A stretch of DNA of 64,000 bases from Halotia wernerae (GTDB lineage: Bacteria; Cyanobacteriota; Cyanobacteriia; Cyanobacteriales; Nostocaceae). Every line of letters starts with the position of its first letter. The first letter of the stretch is position 1. The notes beneath the pieces were generated by a model. That model searched no databases, was not told the origin of the DNA, and saw nothing but the letters and a program-made list of their open reading frames with translations. The stretch spans positions 62,001 through 126,000 of the forward strand of contig JAYGHB010000001.1 of assembly GCA_034931985.1 (NCBI GenBank), written 5' to 3'. A program made the translations under genes and the position numbers. Below are positions 1 to 9,045 of the stretch, one piece after another.

Positions 1-1525
1 GGCCTTCGTCGCGGCGATGTCGGGCGTGCAGGTCGCGGTCGTGGTGCCGACCACGCTGCTCGCCCGCCAGCATTTCCGCAATTTCGCGCGGCGCTTCGAA
101 GGCTTCCCGATCCGCATCGCGCAAATGTCGCGCCTCGTCTCGGCCAAGGATCAAGCCCAAGCACGCGCCGACGCCGAATCGGGCGCCGTCGAGATCGTCG
201 TCGGCACGACCGCGCTGCTCGCGAAGGGCGTCAAATTCCGTCATCTCGGCCTCGTGATCGTCGACGAGGAACAGCATTTCGGCGTTGCGCAGAAGGAACG
301 GCTGAAGGAAATGCGCTCCGACGTCCATGTGCTGACGCTGACGGCGACGCCGATCCCGCGCACGCTGCAAATGGCGCTGACCGGCGTGCGCGATCTGTCG
401 CTGATCGCCTCGCCGCCGGTCGATCGCTTGGCGGTGCGCAGCTTCGTGCTGCCCTTCGATCCCGTGGTGATCCGCGAGGCGATCCTGCGCGAAAAATTCC
501 GCGGCGGGCAGGTATTCTACGTCGTGCCGCGTATCGAGGATTTGGGCGCGGTGCGCGAACGCCTCGAAACCCTCGTGCCCGAGTGCAAGGTCGCGGTCGC
601 GCACGGGCAATTGCCGCCGACGCAGATCGAAAACGTCATGTCGGCCTTCGTCGACGGCACCTACGATATTCTGCTGTCCACCAATATCGTCGAAAGCGGC
701 CTCGATATTCCGACCGCCAACACCATCATCCTGCATCGCGCGGATATGTTCGGCCTCGCCCAGCTTTATCAGCTGCGCGGCCGTGTCGGCCGGTCGAAGC
801 TGCGCGCCTACGCTTACTTCACCGTGCCGGGCGACCGTGTGCTGACGCAGGCGGCGCAAAAGCGCCTCGAAGTCATGCAGACGCTCGATAGCCTCGGGGC
901 GGGTTTCCAGCTCGCGTCCTACGATCTCGATATTCGCGGTGCGGGCAATTTGCTGGGCGAAGAACAGTCCGGCCATATCAAGGAAGTCGGCGTCGAGCTT
1001 TACCAGCAGCTTCTGGAGGAAGCCGTGCGCCAGGCGAAGTCGCGCGGCGCCAAGGGCGAAGACGGCGCGCCCGACGAATGGTCGCCGCAGATCGGCATGG
1101 GCATGCCGGTGTTGATCCCGGAAACCTATGTCCAGGATCTGACCGTGCGCCTGGGGCTCTATCGCCGCGTCGCGACGCTGGCCGAGCGTAGCGAAATCGA
1201 CGCTTTCGCAGCCGAGCTCGTCGATCGCTTCGGCGCGATGCCGGACGAGGTGCGCAATCTGCTCGACATCATCGAGCTCAAGCGCCTGTGCCGCGCGGCG
1301 GGCGTGGACAAGGTCGATGCGGGACCGAAGGGCGCGGTGCTCGGCTTCCGGCGCAATAAATTCGCGCGGCCCGAGAAATTGGTCGATCTGATGATGAAGC
1401 AGCCGCAACTCATCAAACTGCGGCCCGATCACAAGCTCGTCTATATGCGCGCCTGGGATACGGGCGCGGAGCGATTGAAAGGCATGCGCAAATTCCTGGG
1501 CGAGCTCGCCAAACTGGCTTCCTGA
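1..1525 (+). CDS. mfd: Transcription-repair coupling factor Mfd, C-terminal part (5' truncated by window edge)
   Basis: Mfd is a DNA translocase that removes RNA polymerase stalled at lesions and recruits UvrA. The reading frame is open from base 2, so the N-terminal UvrB-like and RNAP-interaction regions lie outside the window. About 507 codons remain of a protein usually near 1150 aa. Visible are the Walker B box DEEQHFG, motif III TATPIPRT, the RecG-like second helicase lobe with STNIVESGLDIP and the QLRGRVGRS motif VI, then the TRCF C-terminal domain that contacts UvrA. The end FLGELAKLAS then TGA looks natural. The downstream ATPase starts 25 bases later on the same strand. The family call is secure; only the 5' part is missing. 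Confidence 0.97.
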   Translation, partial: AFVAAMSGVQVAVVVPTTLLARQHFRNFARRFEGFPIRIAQMSRLVSAKDQAQARADAESGAVEIVVGTTALLAKGVKFRHLGLVIVDEEQHFGVAQKERLKEMRSDVHVLTLTATPIPRTLQMALTGVRDLSLIASPPVDRLAVRSFVLPFDPVVIREAILREKFRGGQVFYVVPRIEDLGAVRERLETLVPECKVAVAHGQLPPTQIENVMSAFVDGTYDILLSTNIVESGLDIPTANTIILHRADMFGLAQLYQLRGRVGRSKLRAYAYFTVPGDRVLTQAAQKRLEVMQTLDSLGAGFQLASYDLDIRGAGNLLGEEQSGHIKEVGVELYQQLLEEAVRQAKSRGAKGEDGAPDEWSPQIGMGMPVLIPETYVQDLTVRLGLYRRVATLAERSEIDAFAAELVDRFGAMPDEVRNLLDIIELKRLCRAAGVDKVDAGPKGAVLGFRRNKFARPEKLVDLMMKQPQLIKLRPDHKLVYMRAWDTGAERLKGMRKFLGELAKLAS

Positions 1526-1550
1526 CGCGCAAGCTGCGTAAGCTCGGCGT

Positions 1551-4055
1551 ATGACGAGCGAATTCCATGCGACAACGCCGGAGATAGCGCTCGAAGCCGT
1601 CGAATCGCGCGCCGAGGGCTTGACGACGCAAAAAGCGCAAATGCGGCTAAAGAAGTTCGGGCCCAACGCGCTGGTCGAGCGCGAACGCCCAGGGCCGCTG
1701 CGCCGCTTCCTGCGGCAGTTCAACAACGTCCTGATCTATGTCCTGATCGTCAGCGGCGCGATCGTACTGGCGCTGGGCCACACGATCGATGCGGGCGTGA
1801 TCGTCGTCGTGGTGCTCGCCAACGCGATCGTCGGCTTCGTGCAGGAAGGCAAGGCGGAGGACGCGCTCGCCGCCATCCGCGCGATGGCCGCCCCCGGCGC
1901 CAATGTTTTGCGCGACGGCAAGCGCGTTGCTTTGCCGGTGCGCGAGATCGTGCCCGGCGACGTCGTGCTGCTCGAAGCGGGCGATCATGTGCCCGCCGAT
2001 CTACGTTTGCTGCGCGCCAGCCGGTTGACGATCGAGGAGGCCGCGCTGACCGGCGAATCCGTGCCGGTCGTGAAATCGTCCGATCCCGTCGCGCACGAAT
2101 CCCCGCTGGCCGAACGCGCATCGATGGCTTACGCGGGCACGCTGGTCGCGGCGGGAACCGGTGCGGGCGTGGCGGTCGCAACAGGGGCTTCCAGCGAACT
2201 CGGCAAGATCGGCCGGCTGGTGAGCGACATCGACGACGCGCCGTCGCCCTTGGTCAAGCGCATGGACGCGTTCGGCCGCCATATCACGATCCTGATTTTG
2301 GGATGCGCCGCGATCGTCTTCGCCGTCGGGACGTTCGGCCACGGAGCACCACTGGACGAAACCTTCCTCGCCGTCGTCGGTCTGGCGGTGGCGGCGATCC
2401 CCGAAGGACTTCCGGCGGTGCTGACCATCGTGCTCGCCATCGGCGTGCGCCGCATGGCCCAGCGCAACGCGATCGTGCGCCGCTTGCCGGTCGTCGAAAC
2501 CTTAGGCTCGGTCGGCGTCATTTGCACCGACAAGACCGGCACGTTGACGCGCAACGAGATGCATGTCGCCGACGCGATCGGCGAACGGGCCGGCATCGCG
2601 CGCGCGGGTATTCTATGCAACGACGCGGAGATCAAGAACGGCAAGGTCGCCGGCGATCCGATGGAAGGCGCCTTGCTCCATTGGGCGCAGGACGAAGGTT
2701 TGGACATCGCCAAGACCCGGGCCGGTACGCCGCGCGTCGACGAAATTCCGTTCGATTCCGCGCGTCGCTACATGCTGACGCGCCACGACGACGGCACGGC
2801 GTGGATCAAAGGCGCGCCGGAGGCCGTACTCGCCATGTGCGTCGGGGGCGATCTGGATTGTTGGCGACGGGAGATCGATCGTCTCGCCGACGAAGGACGG
2901 CGCGTGCTCGGCTTCGCGACGCAGGATGCGCGCGCGCCTGCGCCGCGTTTTCTGGGGCTGGTCGGTTTCGTCGATCCGCCGCGCGACGCGGTCAAAGACG
3001 CGATCGCGGCCTGCCGCGCCGCCGGCATTCAGGTCAAGATGATCACCGGCGACCACGCGCGCACCGCGTCGGCGATCGCCCGCGAACTCCATCTCGCCGA
3101 CGATACGCGCGCGATCGAAGGCAGCGACCTCGCCAAGCTAGACGCCGCCGGGCTTTCACGCGCCGCCGACGAATACGCGGTCTTCGCGCGCACGAGCCCC
3201 GCGGACAAATTGCGGCTGGTCGACGCGTTGCAGGCGCAAGGCAAGGTCGTGGCGATGACCGGCGACGGCGTCAACGACGCCCCGGCCTTGAAACGGGCCG
3301 ATGTCGGCGTGGCGATGGGCGGCAAGGGCACGCATGCCGCCAAGGAAGCGGCCGGTATCGTTCTCGCCGACGACGACTTTTCGACCATCGTTGCGGCGGT
3401 GCGCGAAGGGCGCACCGTCTACGACAATATCCGCAAAGTCGTGGTGTGGATGCTGCCGACCAACGGCGGCGAAGCGCTGCTGGTGTCGCTGGCCGTTTTG
3501 TTCGGCGTCGCCTTGCCGATCTCGGCCGTGCAGATTCTATGGGTCAATTTGGTGACCGAAGGGGCCTTGGGACTGGCGTTGGCGTTCGAGCCGGGCGAGC
3601 CCGACGCGATGCGCCGGCCGCCGCGCGATCCGAAGGAAAAGCTCGTCGGCGGGGAGCTCGTCTGGCGCATCGTCTCCGTTTCGATCGCGATGGCGCTGGG
3701 CACCTTCGCGGTCCATCAATGGGCGATCGACGCCGGTTACGGAACGGCGGGGGCGCGCACGGTCGCGGTCAACACGATCGTCTTCATGCAGATCGGCTAC
3801 CTGTTCTCGCTGCGCTACGCCCACGGGCCGGCGCTGACGATCGACGGCCTTAAAGGCACGTATGCGGTATGGATCGGCGCGGCGATCTGCTTTGCCGCAC
3901 AGATGGCGTTCACCTACGCGCCGCCGTTCCAGACGATTTTTGGATCGGCGTCTTTGGACGCGCGCGCGATGGCGGTCTGCGCCGCGGCGGCGGCGGCGCT
4001 GTTCTTCCTGGCCGAAGCGGACAAACTCGTGCGGCGCGCGCTACGAAAAATCTAA
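1551..4055 (+). CDS. Cation-transporting P-type ATPase (P2A, Ca2+-ATPase-like)
   Basis: An 834-aa ATP-driven cation pump of the inner membrane. In order there is an N-terminal cation-ATPase domain (ending RLKKFGPN), actuator domain with TGES, M4 with PEGLP, the phosphorylation loop CTDKTGTLT (phosphorylated Asp at about residue 327), the P-domain hinge TGDGVNDAP, and a C-terminal membrane region. PEGLP and M6 NLVTEG place it among P2 pumps such as Ca2+-ATPases. The usual M6 Asp of NLVTDG is Glu here, so the transported ion (Ca2+, Mn2+, Na+ or another) is uncertain. It is somewhat shorter than typical 880-900 aa members. It overlaps the 3' end of the convergent FrnE-like gene by 4 bases. Confidence 0.9.
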   Translation: MTSEFHATTPEIALEAVESRAEGLTTQKAQMRLKKFGPNALVERERPGPLRRFLRQFNNVLIYVLIVSGAIVLALGHTIDAGVIVVVVLANAIVGFVQEGKAEDALAAIRAMAAPGANVLRDGKRVALPVREIVPGDVVLLEAGDHVPADLRLLRASRLTIEEAALTGESVPVVKSSDPVAHESPLAERASMAYAGTLVAAGTGAGVAVATGASSELGKIGRLVSDIDDAPSPLVKRMDAFGRHITILILGCAAIVFAVGTFGHGAPLDETFLAVVGLAVAAIPEGLPAVLTIVLAIGVRRMAQRNAIVRRLPVVETLGSVGVICTDKTGTLTRNEMHVADAIGERAGIARAGILCNDAEIKNGKVAGDPMEGALLHWAQDEGLDIAKTRAGTPRVDEIPFDSARRYMLTRHDDGTAWIKGAPEAVLAMCVGGDLDCWRREIDRLADEGRRVLGFATQDARAPAPRFLGLVGFVDPPRDAVKDAIAACRAAGIQVKMITGDHARTASAIARELHLADDTRAIEGSDLAKLDAAGLSRAADEYAVFARTSPADKLRLVDALQAQGKVVAMTGDGVNDAPALKRADVGVAMGGKGTHAAKEAAGIVLADDDFSTIVAAVREGRTVYDNIRKVVVWMLPTNGGEALLVSLAVLFGVALPISAVQILWVNLVTEGALGLALAFEPGEPDAMRRPPRDPKEKLVGGELVWRIVSVSIAMALGTFAVHQWAIDAGYGTAGARTVAVNTIVFMQIGYLFSLRYAHGPALTIDGLKGTYAVWIGAAICFAAQMAFTYAPPFQTIFGSASLDARAMAVCAAAAAALFFLAEADKLVRRALRKI

Positions 4056-4690
4056 GCGTTTTCGCGTTCGGCCCGCACGCGCGCGAAGACTTCGGCGAAG
4101 GCTTCGGGCGGCTGCGCGCCGGAGACGGCGTATTTGCGCTCGACGATGAAGCACGGCACGCCCTGCACGCCGATCTGGCGGGCGAAATTGATCGCTTCCA
4201 GCGTCTCGGCTTCGTCCTGCGCGCCGTCGAGATACGCGGCCGTGCCCGCCGGGTCCATGCCGAGTTCGCCCGCGATGGCGGCGAGCGTGGCCGTATCGCC
4301 CACGTCCTGCCCGCGCATGAAATAGCCGGTGAACAGCGCCTCGACCAATTGGTCCTGAAGGCCCTTCGCTTCGGCGTGTTTGATCAGACGATGCGCCTTC
4401 AGCGTGTTGGGCGCGCGTTTGATCGCGTCGAAATCGAAGGGAATGCCTTCCTCCAGCCCGATCGCGGTCAGGCGCTTGTGGATTTCGGCGATCCGTTCCT
4501 CGCCGAATTTGGCGCGCATATATTCGCGCCGGTCCATGCCGTCGGGCGGCAGATCGGGGTTGAGCTGGTAGGGCCGCCAGCCGACCACGATTTCGCCGGG
4601 CGCCTCGGCGGCCAGCGCGCGTTCCAGCCGGCGTTTGCCGACGAAACACCAGGGACAGACGACGTCGGAGACGATATCGATGCGGATCAT
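4052..4690 (-). CDS. DsbA-family oxidoreductase, FrnE-like
   Basis: A 212-aa thioredoxin-fold protein with an intact CPWC redox motif at residues 12-15, right after the first beta strand. The long helical insertion and RAPNT/KAHRL segments match the FrnE / 2-hydroxychromene-2-carboxylate isomerase branch of the DsbA superfamily. No signal peptide is visible, so it probably works in the cytoplasm as a dithiol oxidoreductase or isomerase rather than as periplasmic DsbA. The conserved VQGVPCF near the C terminus is the cis-Pro loop. The start at 4690 is the only ATG before the conserved strand. Substrate unknown; FrnE homologues are linked to oxidative stress or polyketide pathways. Confidence 0.88.
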   Translation of the reverse strand: MIRIDIVSDVVCPWCFVGKRRLERALAAEAPGEIVVGWRPYQLNPDLPPDGMDRREYMRAKFGEERIAEIHKRLTAIGLEEGIPFDFDAIKRAPNTLKAHRLIKHAEAKGLQDQLVEALFTGYFMRGQDVGDTATLAAIAGELGMDPAGTAAYLDGAQDEAETLEAINFARQIGVQGVPCFIVERKYAVSGAQPPEAFAEVFARVRAERENA

Positions 4691-4767
4691 CGGCGGAACT
4701 TAGCACCCTCGCGGTTGACGGGCGAGGGGGACGGGCCCGACAATCGCCGCCGATAGGGAGAATGCCG

Positions 4768-6414
4768 ATGGTCGCGAAAACCAAGCCCGATCCATACGAG
4801 CTCGACCTCGGCAAAACTCGGGCGAATTACGCGCAATTGACGCCGCTGACCTTCCTGTTCCGCACCGCCGCGACCTATCCCAAAAAGGCGGCTTCGGTCC
4901 ACGGCCGGACGACCATCACCTATGCGGCGATGGCCGCGCGCGTGCGCCGCTTCGCCTCGGCCCTCGTCAAGCGCGGAGTCAAAAAGGGCGACACGGTCGC
5001 GATCCTGGCGCCGAATATTCCAGCGATGCTGGAAGCGCATTACGCGGTGCCGTTGGCGGGCGCCATTCTCAATCCGCTCAATTACCGCCTCGACGCCGCG
5101 ACGATCGCCTTCATTCTCGACCATGCCAACGCCAAGGTGCTGCTGGTCGACCGCGAATTCTCCGTCACGGCCGACGCGGCGCTGCGTCTGTGCAAAGCAA
5201 AACCGCTCGTGATCGACATCGACGATCCCGAATACGATGGGGCGGGCGCCAGGCTCGGCGCCGTCGAGTACGAGGATTTCCTGACCCAGGGCGAGCCCGA
5301 TTATCCCGGCCGCTGGCCGGAGGACGAATGGCAGGCGATTTGCCTGCTTTATACGTCGGGCACCACGGGCGATCCCAAAGGCGTGGTCTATCACCATCGC
5401 GGCGCCTATCTGAACGCGCTCGGCAACGCGCTGGCGTTCGGTTTGCGGCCGGAGAGCGTGTATCTCTGGACGCTGCCGATGTTCCATTGCTCGGGCTGGA
5501 GCTATACCTGGGCCGCGACGGCGCTGGGTTCGACGCATATTTGCCTGCGCCGCGTCGATCCGGCGCTGATCTTCCCGGCGATCGTCGACCACAAGGTCAC
5601 GCATATGTGCGGCGCTCCCATCGTGCTGAACCTGCTCGCCCATGCGCCGGCGGGGGTGAAGCGCAAACTGCCCCATCGCGTGGAAGTCGCGACGGGCGGC
5701 GCCGCACCGCCATCGACGATCATCGCGGCGATGGAGGAACTCGGCTTTCGCGTGACGCATCTTTACGGCCTTACGGAAAGTTACGGCCCCGCGACGATCT
5801 GCGAATGGCAGCCGGGCTGGGCGGATATGCCGCTCGAGCAGCGCGCGAACCTCATCTCGCGTCAGGGCGTGCGCTACATCACCGCGGACGACCTGACCGT
5901 GCGCGATTCCGATACGGGCGAGGAAGTGCCGAGCGACGGCAAGACGCTGGGCGAGATAGCCTTGCGCGGCAACACGATCATGAAGGGCTATCTCAAAAAT
6001 CCGAAAGCGACGCGCAAAGCCTTCCGCGGCGGCTGGTTCTGGACCGGGGATCTCGCCGTGCGCCATCCCGACGGCTATGTCGAGGTCAAGGACCGCTCGA
6101 AGGACATCATCATTTCGGGCGGCGAGAACATCTCCTCGCTCGAAGTCGAGGAAGCGCTCTACAAACATCCCGCGATCATGGAAGCCGCCGTCGTCGCCAA
6201 GCCCGACGCGAAATGGGGCGAAACGCCCTGCGCCTTCGTCACGCTGAAGCCCGGAGTCTCGCCGGTCGCCGCGAAGGAAATTTCGGAATGGCTGCGCGGG
6301 CGGATCGCGGGCTACAAAATGCCAAGATTCGTGATTTTTGGACCGCTACCGAAAACCTCGACCGGCAAGATCCAGAAATTCACGCTGCGCGAACGCGCGA
6401 AGGACATCAAGTGA
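4768..6414 (+). CDS. Acyl-CoA synthetase (AMP-forming, medium-chain/AcsM-like)
   Basis: Activates a carboxylic acid to acyl-AMP and then acyl-CoA. The P-loop YTSGTTGDPKG lies near residue 195; GWFWTGDLA and the hinge DRSKDIIISGGENIS follow; the catalytic Lys is in PKTSTGKIQK near the C terminus. Length (548 aa) is normal. An AGGGAG ribosome-binding site ends at 4760, 7 bases before ATG 4768, so this start is preferred over ATG 4762, which would be 1 base away. It is first in a five-gene beta-oxidation-like operon whose next start overlaps its stop. Substrate cannot be read from sequence; the neighbours suggest a fatty or branched acid. Confidence 0.93.
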   Translation: MVAKTKPDPYELDLGKTRANYAQLTPLTFLFRTAATYPKKAASVHGRTTITYAAMAARVRRFASALVKRGVKKGDTVAILAPNIPAMLEAHYAVPLAGAILNPLNYRLDAATIAFILDHANAKVLLVDREFSVTADAALRLCKAKPLVIDIDDPEYDGAGARLGAVEYEDFLTQGEPDYPGRWPEDEWQAICLLYTSGTTGDPKGVVYHHRGAYLNALGNALAFGLRPESVYLWTLPMFHCSGWSYTWAATALGSTHICLRRVDPALIFPAIVDHKVTHMCGAPIVLNLLAHAPAGVKRKLPHRVEVATGGAAPPSTIIAAMEELGFRVTHLYGLTESYGPATICEWQPGWADMPLEQRANLISRQGVRYITADDLTVRDSDTGEEVPSDGKTLGEIALRGNTIMKGYLKNPKATRKAFRGGWFWTGDLAVRHPDGYVEVKDRSKDIIISGGENISSLEVEEALYKHPAIMEAAVVAKPDAKWGETPCAFVTLKPGVSPVAAKEISEWLRGRIAGYKMPRFVIFGPLPKTSTGKIQKFTLRERAKDIK

Positions 6415-7178
6415 GCGCGATATTCGATCTTAGCGGCAAGGTGGCGCTCGTTACGGGCGCTTCGTCCGGCCTGGGCGCGCATATGGCAAAGACGCTGGCC
6501 AAGTCCGGCGCCAAAGTCGCCATCGCGGCGCGGCGCGTCGATCGCTTGGAGGCGCTCGCGGCCGAAATCGCCGCCGCCGGGGGCAGGGCGCTGCCCGTCG
6601 CGATGGACGTGACCGATGCGCAAAGCGTGACGCGCGCCTTCGACGAAGCGGAGACGGAGCTCGGCGCGCTCGCCGTCGTGGTCAACAACGCCGGCATCGC
6701 GCGCAAGGAGAACGCCGCCGCGATCGACGATCCGGCATGGCGCGAAACGCTCGCCACCAATCTCGACGGTGCCAATCTCGTCGCGCGGGCGGCGATCGCC
6801 GCGTTCCGCACGCATGGCCATGGCGGATCGCTGGTCAATATCGCGTCGATCCTGGGGTTGCGCGTGTCGGCGCGCGTGCCGGCCTATTCGGCAGCGAAGG
6901 CGGCGCTCATCAGTCTCACGCAGACGCTGGCGCTGGTCGCGGCGAAGGACGGTATCCGCGTCAACGCGATCGCGCCCGGCTACATCGAAACGGATCTCAA
7001 TCGCGAGTATCTCAACTCGCCCGCCGGCGCCAAGATGGTCGAGCGTGTGGCGATGGGCCGCTTCGGGCGGCCCGAAGACCTCGACGGCGCATTGCTGTTG
7101 CTTGCCGCCGATGCCGGGCGCTACATGACGGGCGCGGTTCTGGTCGTCGACGGCGGGCATACGCTGTCGTTTCTCTAA
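6411..7178 (+). CDS. SDR-family NAD(P)-dependent oxidoreductase
   Basis: A classical short-chain dehydrogenase of about 255 aa. The cofactor loop TGASSGLG is at residues 14-21, followed by the NNAG strand and a catalytic Ser plus YSAAK (Tyr and Lys). It starts with GTG inside the stop of the acyl-CoA synthetase (GTGA overlap), implying translational coupling. Arg residues in AARRVDR after strand beta-2 suggest NADP(H), though this is inference. By position it probably acts as a hydroxyacyl-CoA or ketoacyl dehydrogenase in the same acyl-CoA route. Its C terminus VDGGHTLSFL is typical for the family. Confidence 0.92.
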   Translation: MSAIFDLSGKVALVTGASSGLGAHMAKTLAKSGAKVAIAARRVDRLEALAAEIAAAGGRALPVAMDVTDAQSVTRAFDEAETELGALAVVVNNAGIARKENAAAIDDPAWRETLATNLDGANLVARAAIAAFRTHGHGGSLVNIASILGLRVSARVPAYSAAKAALISLTQTLALVAAKDGIRVNAIAPGYIETDLNREYLNSPAGAKMVERVAMGRFGRPEDLDGALLLLAADAGRYMTGAVLVVDGGHTLSFL

Positions 7179-7194
7179 GGGAGTTGCCGAAACT

Positions 7195-7839
7195 ATGATC
7201 GTTGATGTCCGCACCTACACGGCCCAGCCGGGTCTCGTGCCGAAATATTTCGCCGATTATGCAGCCCAGGCGTTCGCGACGCAGACCAAACATCTCGGCC
7301 AGCCGCTCGGCTACTACATGGTCGAAACGGGCGTGGTGAACACGGTCGTCCATCTTTGGGGCTACAAGGATATCGCCGAGCGGCAGGCGAAGCGCGACGC
7401 GCTCTATGCCGATCCGGTCTGGCAAACCTGGATGAAGGAAAACGCCGGTACGTTCGTGGCGCAGAACAACACGATCATGAAGAACGTGCCGTTCTGGCCG
7501 GCCGAAGGCCATAGCCAGGGCGGCTACGGGCTGGTCGATTTCCGCCTCTACACCTTCAAGCACGGCAAGCTCGGCGAGTTCTTCAAGCTCTACAAGGAAG
7601 AAGGTTGGCCCGTGCAGTCGAAGACCTTGGGCAATTGCGTCGGCTACTATCAATCCGACATCGGCGGCCTCAACCAAATCCTGCATCTGTGGGCCTATAA
7701 GGACGCGGCCGACCGCGCGGCGCGCCGCGCGACGCTCGGCGCCGATCCGGCATGGAAGGCGTATCTGACCAAGGCGTCGCCGCTGCTGCAGCGCATGGAG
7801 AACACGCTGCTGGTCAACGCGCCGTTCTTCAAGCCGTAA
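7195..7839 (+). CDS. NIPSNAP-family protein (two ferredoxin-like repeats)
   Basis: A 214-aa protein made of two related halves: residues about 1-105 (MIVDVRTYT start, then HLWGYKD) and about 110-214 (VDFRLYTFK, then HLWAYKD). This duplicated dimeric alpha/beta barrel is the NIPSNAP fold. Bacterial members are often found beside acyl-CoA ligases and dehydrogenases, as here, but their biochemical role is not established. A ribosome-binding site (AAGGGAG) ends about 11 bases before the ATG. It lies in the acyl-CoA operon, 16 bases after the SDR and 9 before the acyl-CoA dehydrogenase. Confidence 0.88.
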   Translation: MIVDVRTYTAQPGLVPKYFADYAAQAFATQTKHLGQPLGYYMVETGVVNTVVHLWGYKDIAERQAKRDALYADPVWQTWMKENAGTFVAQNNTIMKNVPFWPAEGHSQGGYGLVDFRLYTFKHGKLGEFFKLYKEEGWPVQSKTLGNCVGYYQSDIGGLNQILHLWAYKDAADRAARRATLGADPAWKAYLTKASPLLQRMENTLLVNAPFFKP

Positions 7840-7848
7840 GGAGCGGCC

Positions 7849-9045
7849 ATGGATTTCGCCCTCGCCCCGAAAGTCGAGAAAACCCGTGCGGCGATCCGCG
7901 CCTTCGTCGAGAAGGAGCTGATCCCGCTGGAGGATCACGACATCAATTGGGGCGACGGCGAAAACGTGCGGCTCGACACGCTTGCCAAGCTGCGCGCCAA
8001 GGCGAAGAAGGCGGGGATTTGGGCGCTGCAAACGCCCAAGGAATACGGCGGCGCCGGGCTCGACATGGCGTCGATGGCCGTGTGCTACGAGGAAATGGGC
8101 CGCGCGCTGTTCGGGCCCGTTACCTTCAACTCGGCCGCCCCCGACGACGGCAACATGATGCTGCTGGCCAAGGTCGGCACGGCCGCGCAGAAGAAGAAAT
8201 GGCTGCTGCCGATCGTCGACGGGCGCGTGCGCTCGTCCTTCGTGATGACCGAGCCGCATCCCGGCTCCGGCTCGGATCCCACGATGATGCTGACGACCGC
8301 GACGAAGCGGCGCGGCAAGTGGATCGTTAAAGGCCGCAAATGGTTCATCACCGGGGCGGGCGAGGCGAAGCACTTCATCCTGATCGCGCGCACGTCGAAC
8401 GATTCGCGCAAGGGTCTGTCCGCGTTTCTGTTCCACGCCGAACAGCCGGGCTGGCGGATCGTGCGGCGCATCCCGATCATGGGGCCGGAAGAACATGGCG
8501 GCCATTGCGAGATCGAGTTCGACGGGCTGGAGATCGACGATACCGACCGCTTGATGGATGTCGGCGACGGTTTGAAGGCGACGCAGATCCGCCTCGGCCC
8601 CGCGCGCCTCACGCATTGCATGCGCTGGCTCGGCATGTCGCGCCGCGCGCTGGAAATCGCGTTGCCATACGTCGAACAGCGCAAAAGCTTCGGCGCCAAG
8701 CTGATCGATCATGAAGGCGTGCAATGGATGCTGGGCGAGGCGGCGATGAATATCGAGATCGGCCGCCTGCTGACGATGCGCGCGGCCTGGAAACTCGATC
8801 AAGGCGATTTCGCGCGCAAGGAAGTGTCGATGGCCAAGGTCGCCGTCGCCGACGTACTGCATAAATCGATCGACACGGCGATCCAGTTGTTCGGCGCCAA
8901 GGGCTATTCGCGCGACTTGAAGCTCGAATGGATGTATCGCTACGCGCGCCAAGCGCGCTTGGTCGATGGTGCTTCCGAAGTGCACAAGATGGTACTCGCC
9001 AAGTTCCTCGCCAAGGAAGGCACGGAGTTCTGGGCGTGGCGCTGA
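7849..9045 (+). CDS. Acyl-CoA dehydrogenase (ACAD10/11-like)
   Basis: An FAD enzyme that introduces the alpha-beta double bond in acyl-CoA. The 398-aa protein shows the FAD/substrate segment FVMTEPHPGSGSDP near residues 126-139, FITGA, the QRKSFGA motif and a C-terminal helical domain ending in ASEVHKMVLAK. At the place of the catalytic Glu of MCAD-type enzymes (YEGT) this protein has VDGA, the Asp-containing form I associate with ACAD10/11 relatives. A TAAGGAG site sits 7 bases upstream of the ATG. The next gene, an APH-fold phosphotransferase, overlaps its end by 10 bases; in eukaryotic ACAD10/11 these two domains are fused. Confidence 0.93.
   Translation: MDFALAPKVEKTRAAIRAFVEKELIPLEDHDINWGDGENVRLDTLAKLRAKAKKAGIWALQTPKEYGGAGLDMASMAVCYEEMGRALFGPVTFNSAAPDDGNMMLLAKVGTAAQKKKWLLPIVDGRVRSSFVMTEPHPGSGSDPTMMLTTATKRRGKWIVKGRKWFITGAGEAKHFILIARTSNDSRKGLSAFLFHAEQPGWRIVRRIPIMGPEEHGGHCEIEFDGLEIDDTDRLMDVGDGLKATQIRLGPARLTHCMRWLGMSRRALEIALPYVEQRKSFGAKLIDHEGVQWMLGEAAMNIEIGRLLTMRAAWKLDQGDFARKEVSMAKVAVADVLHKSIDTAIQLFGAKGYSRDLKLEWMYRYARQARLVDGASEVHKMVLAKFLAKEGTEFWAWR

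Noticed and set aside
4687..6168. Long antisense open frame opposite the acyl-CoA synthetase
   Set aside because: Runs entirely antisense to a gene with full motif support; composition and residues (Arg/His-rich) are those of a GC-rich shadow frame.
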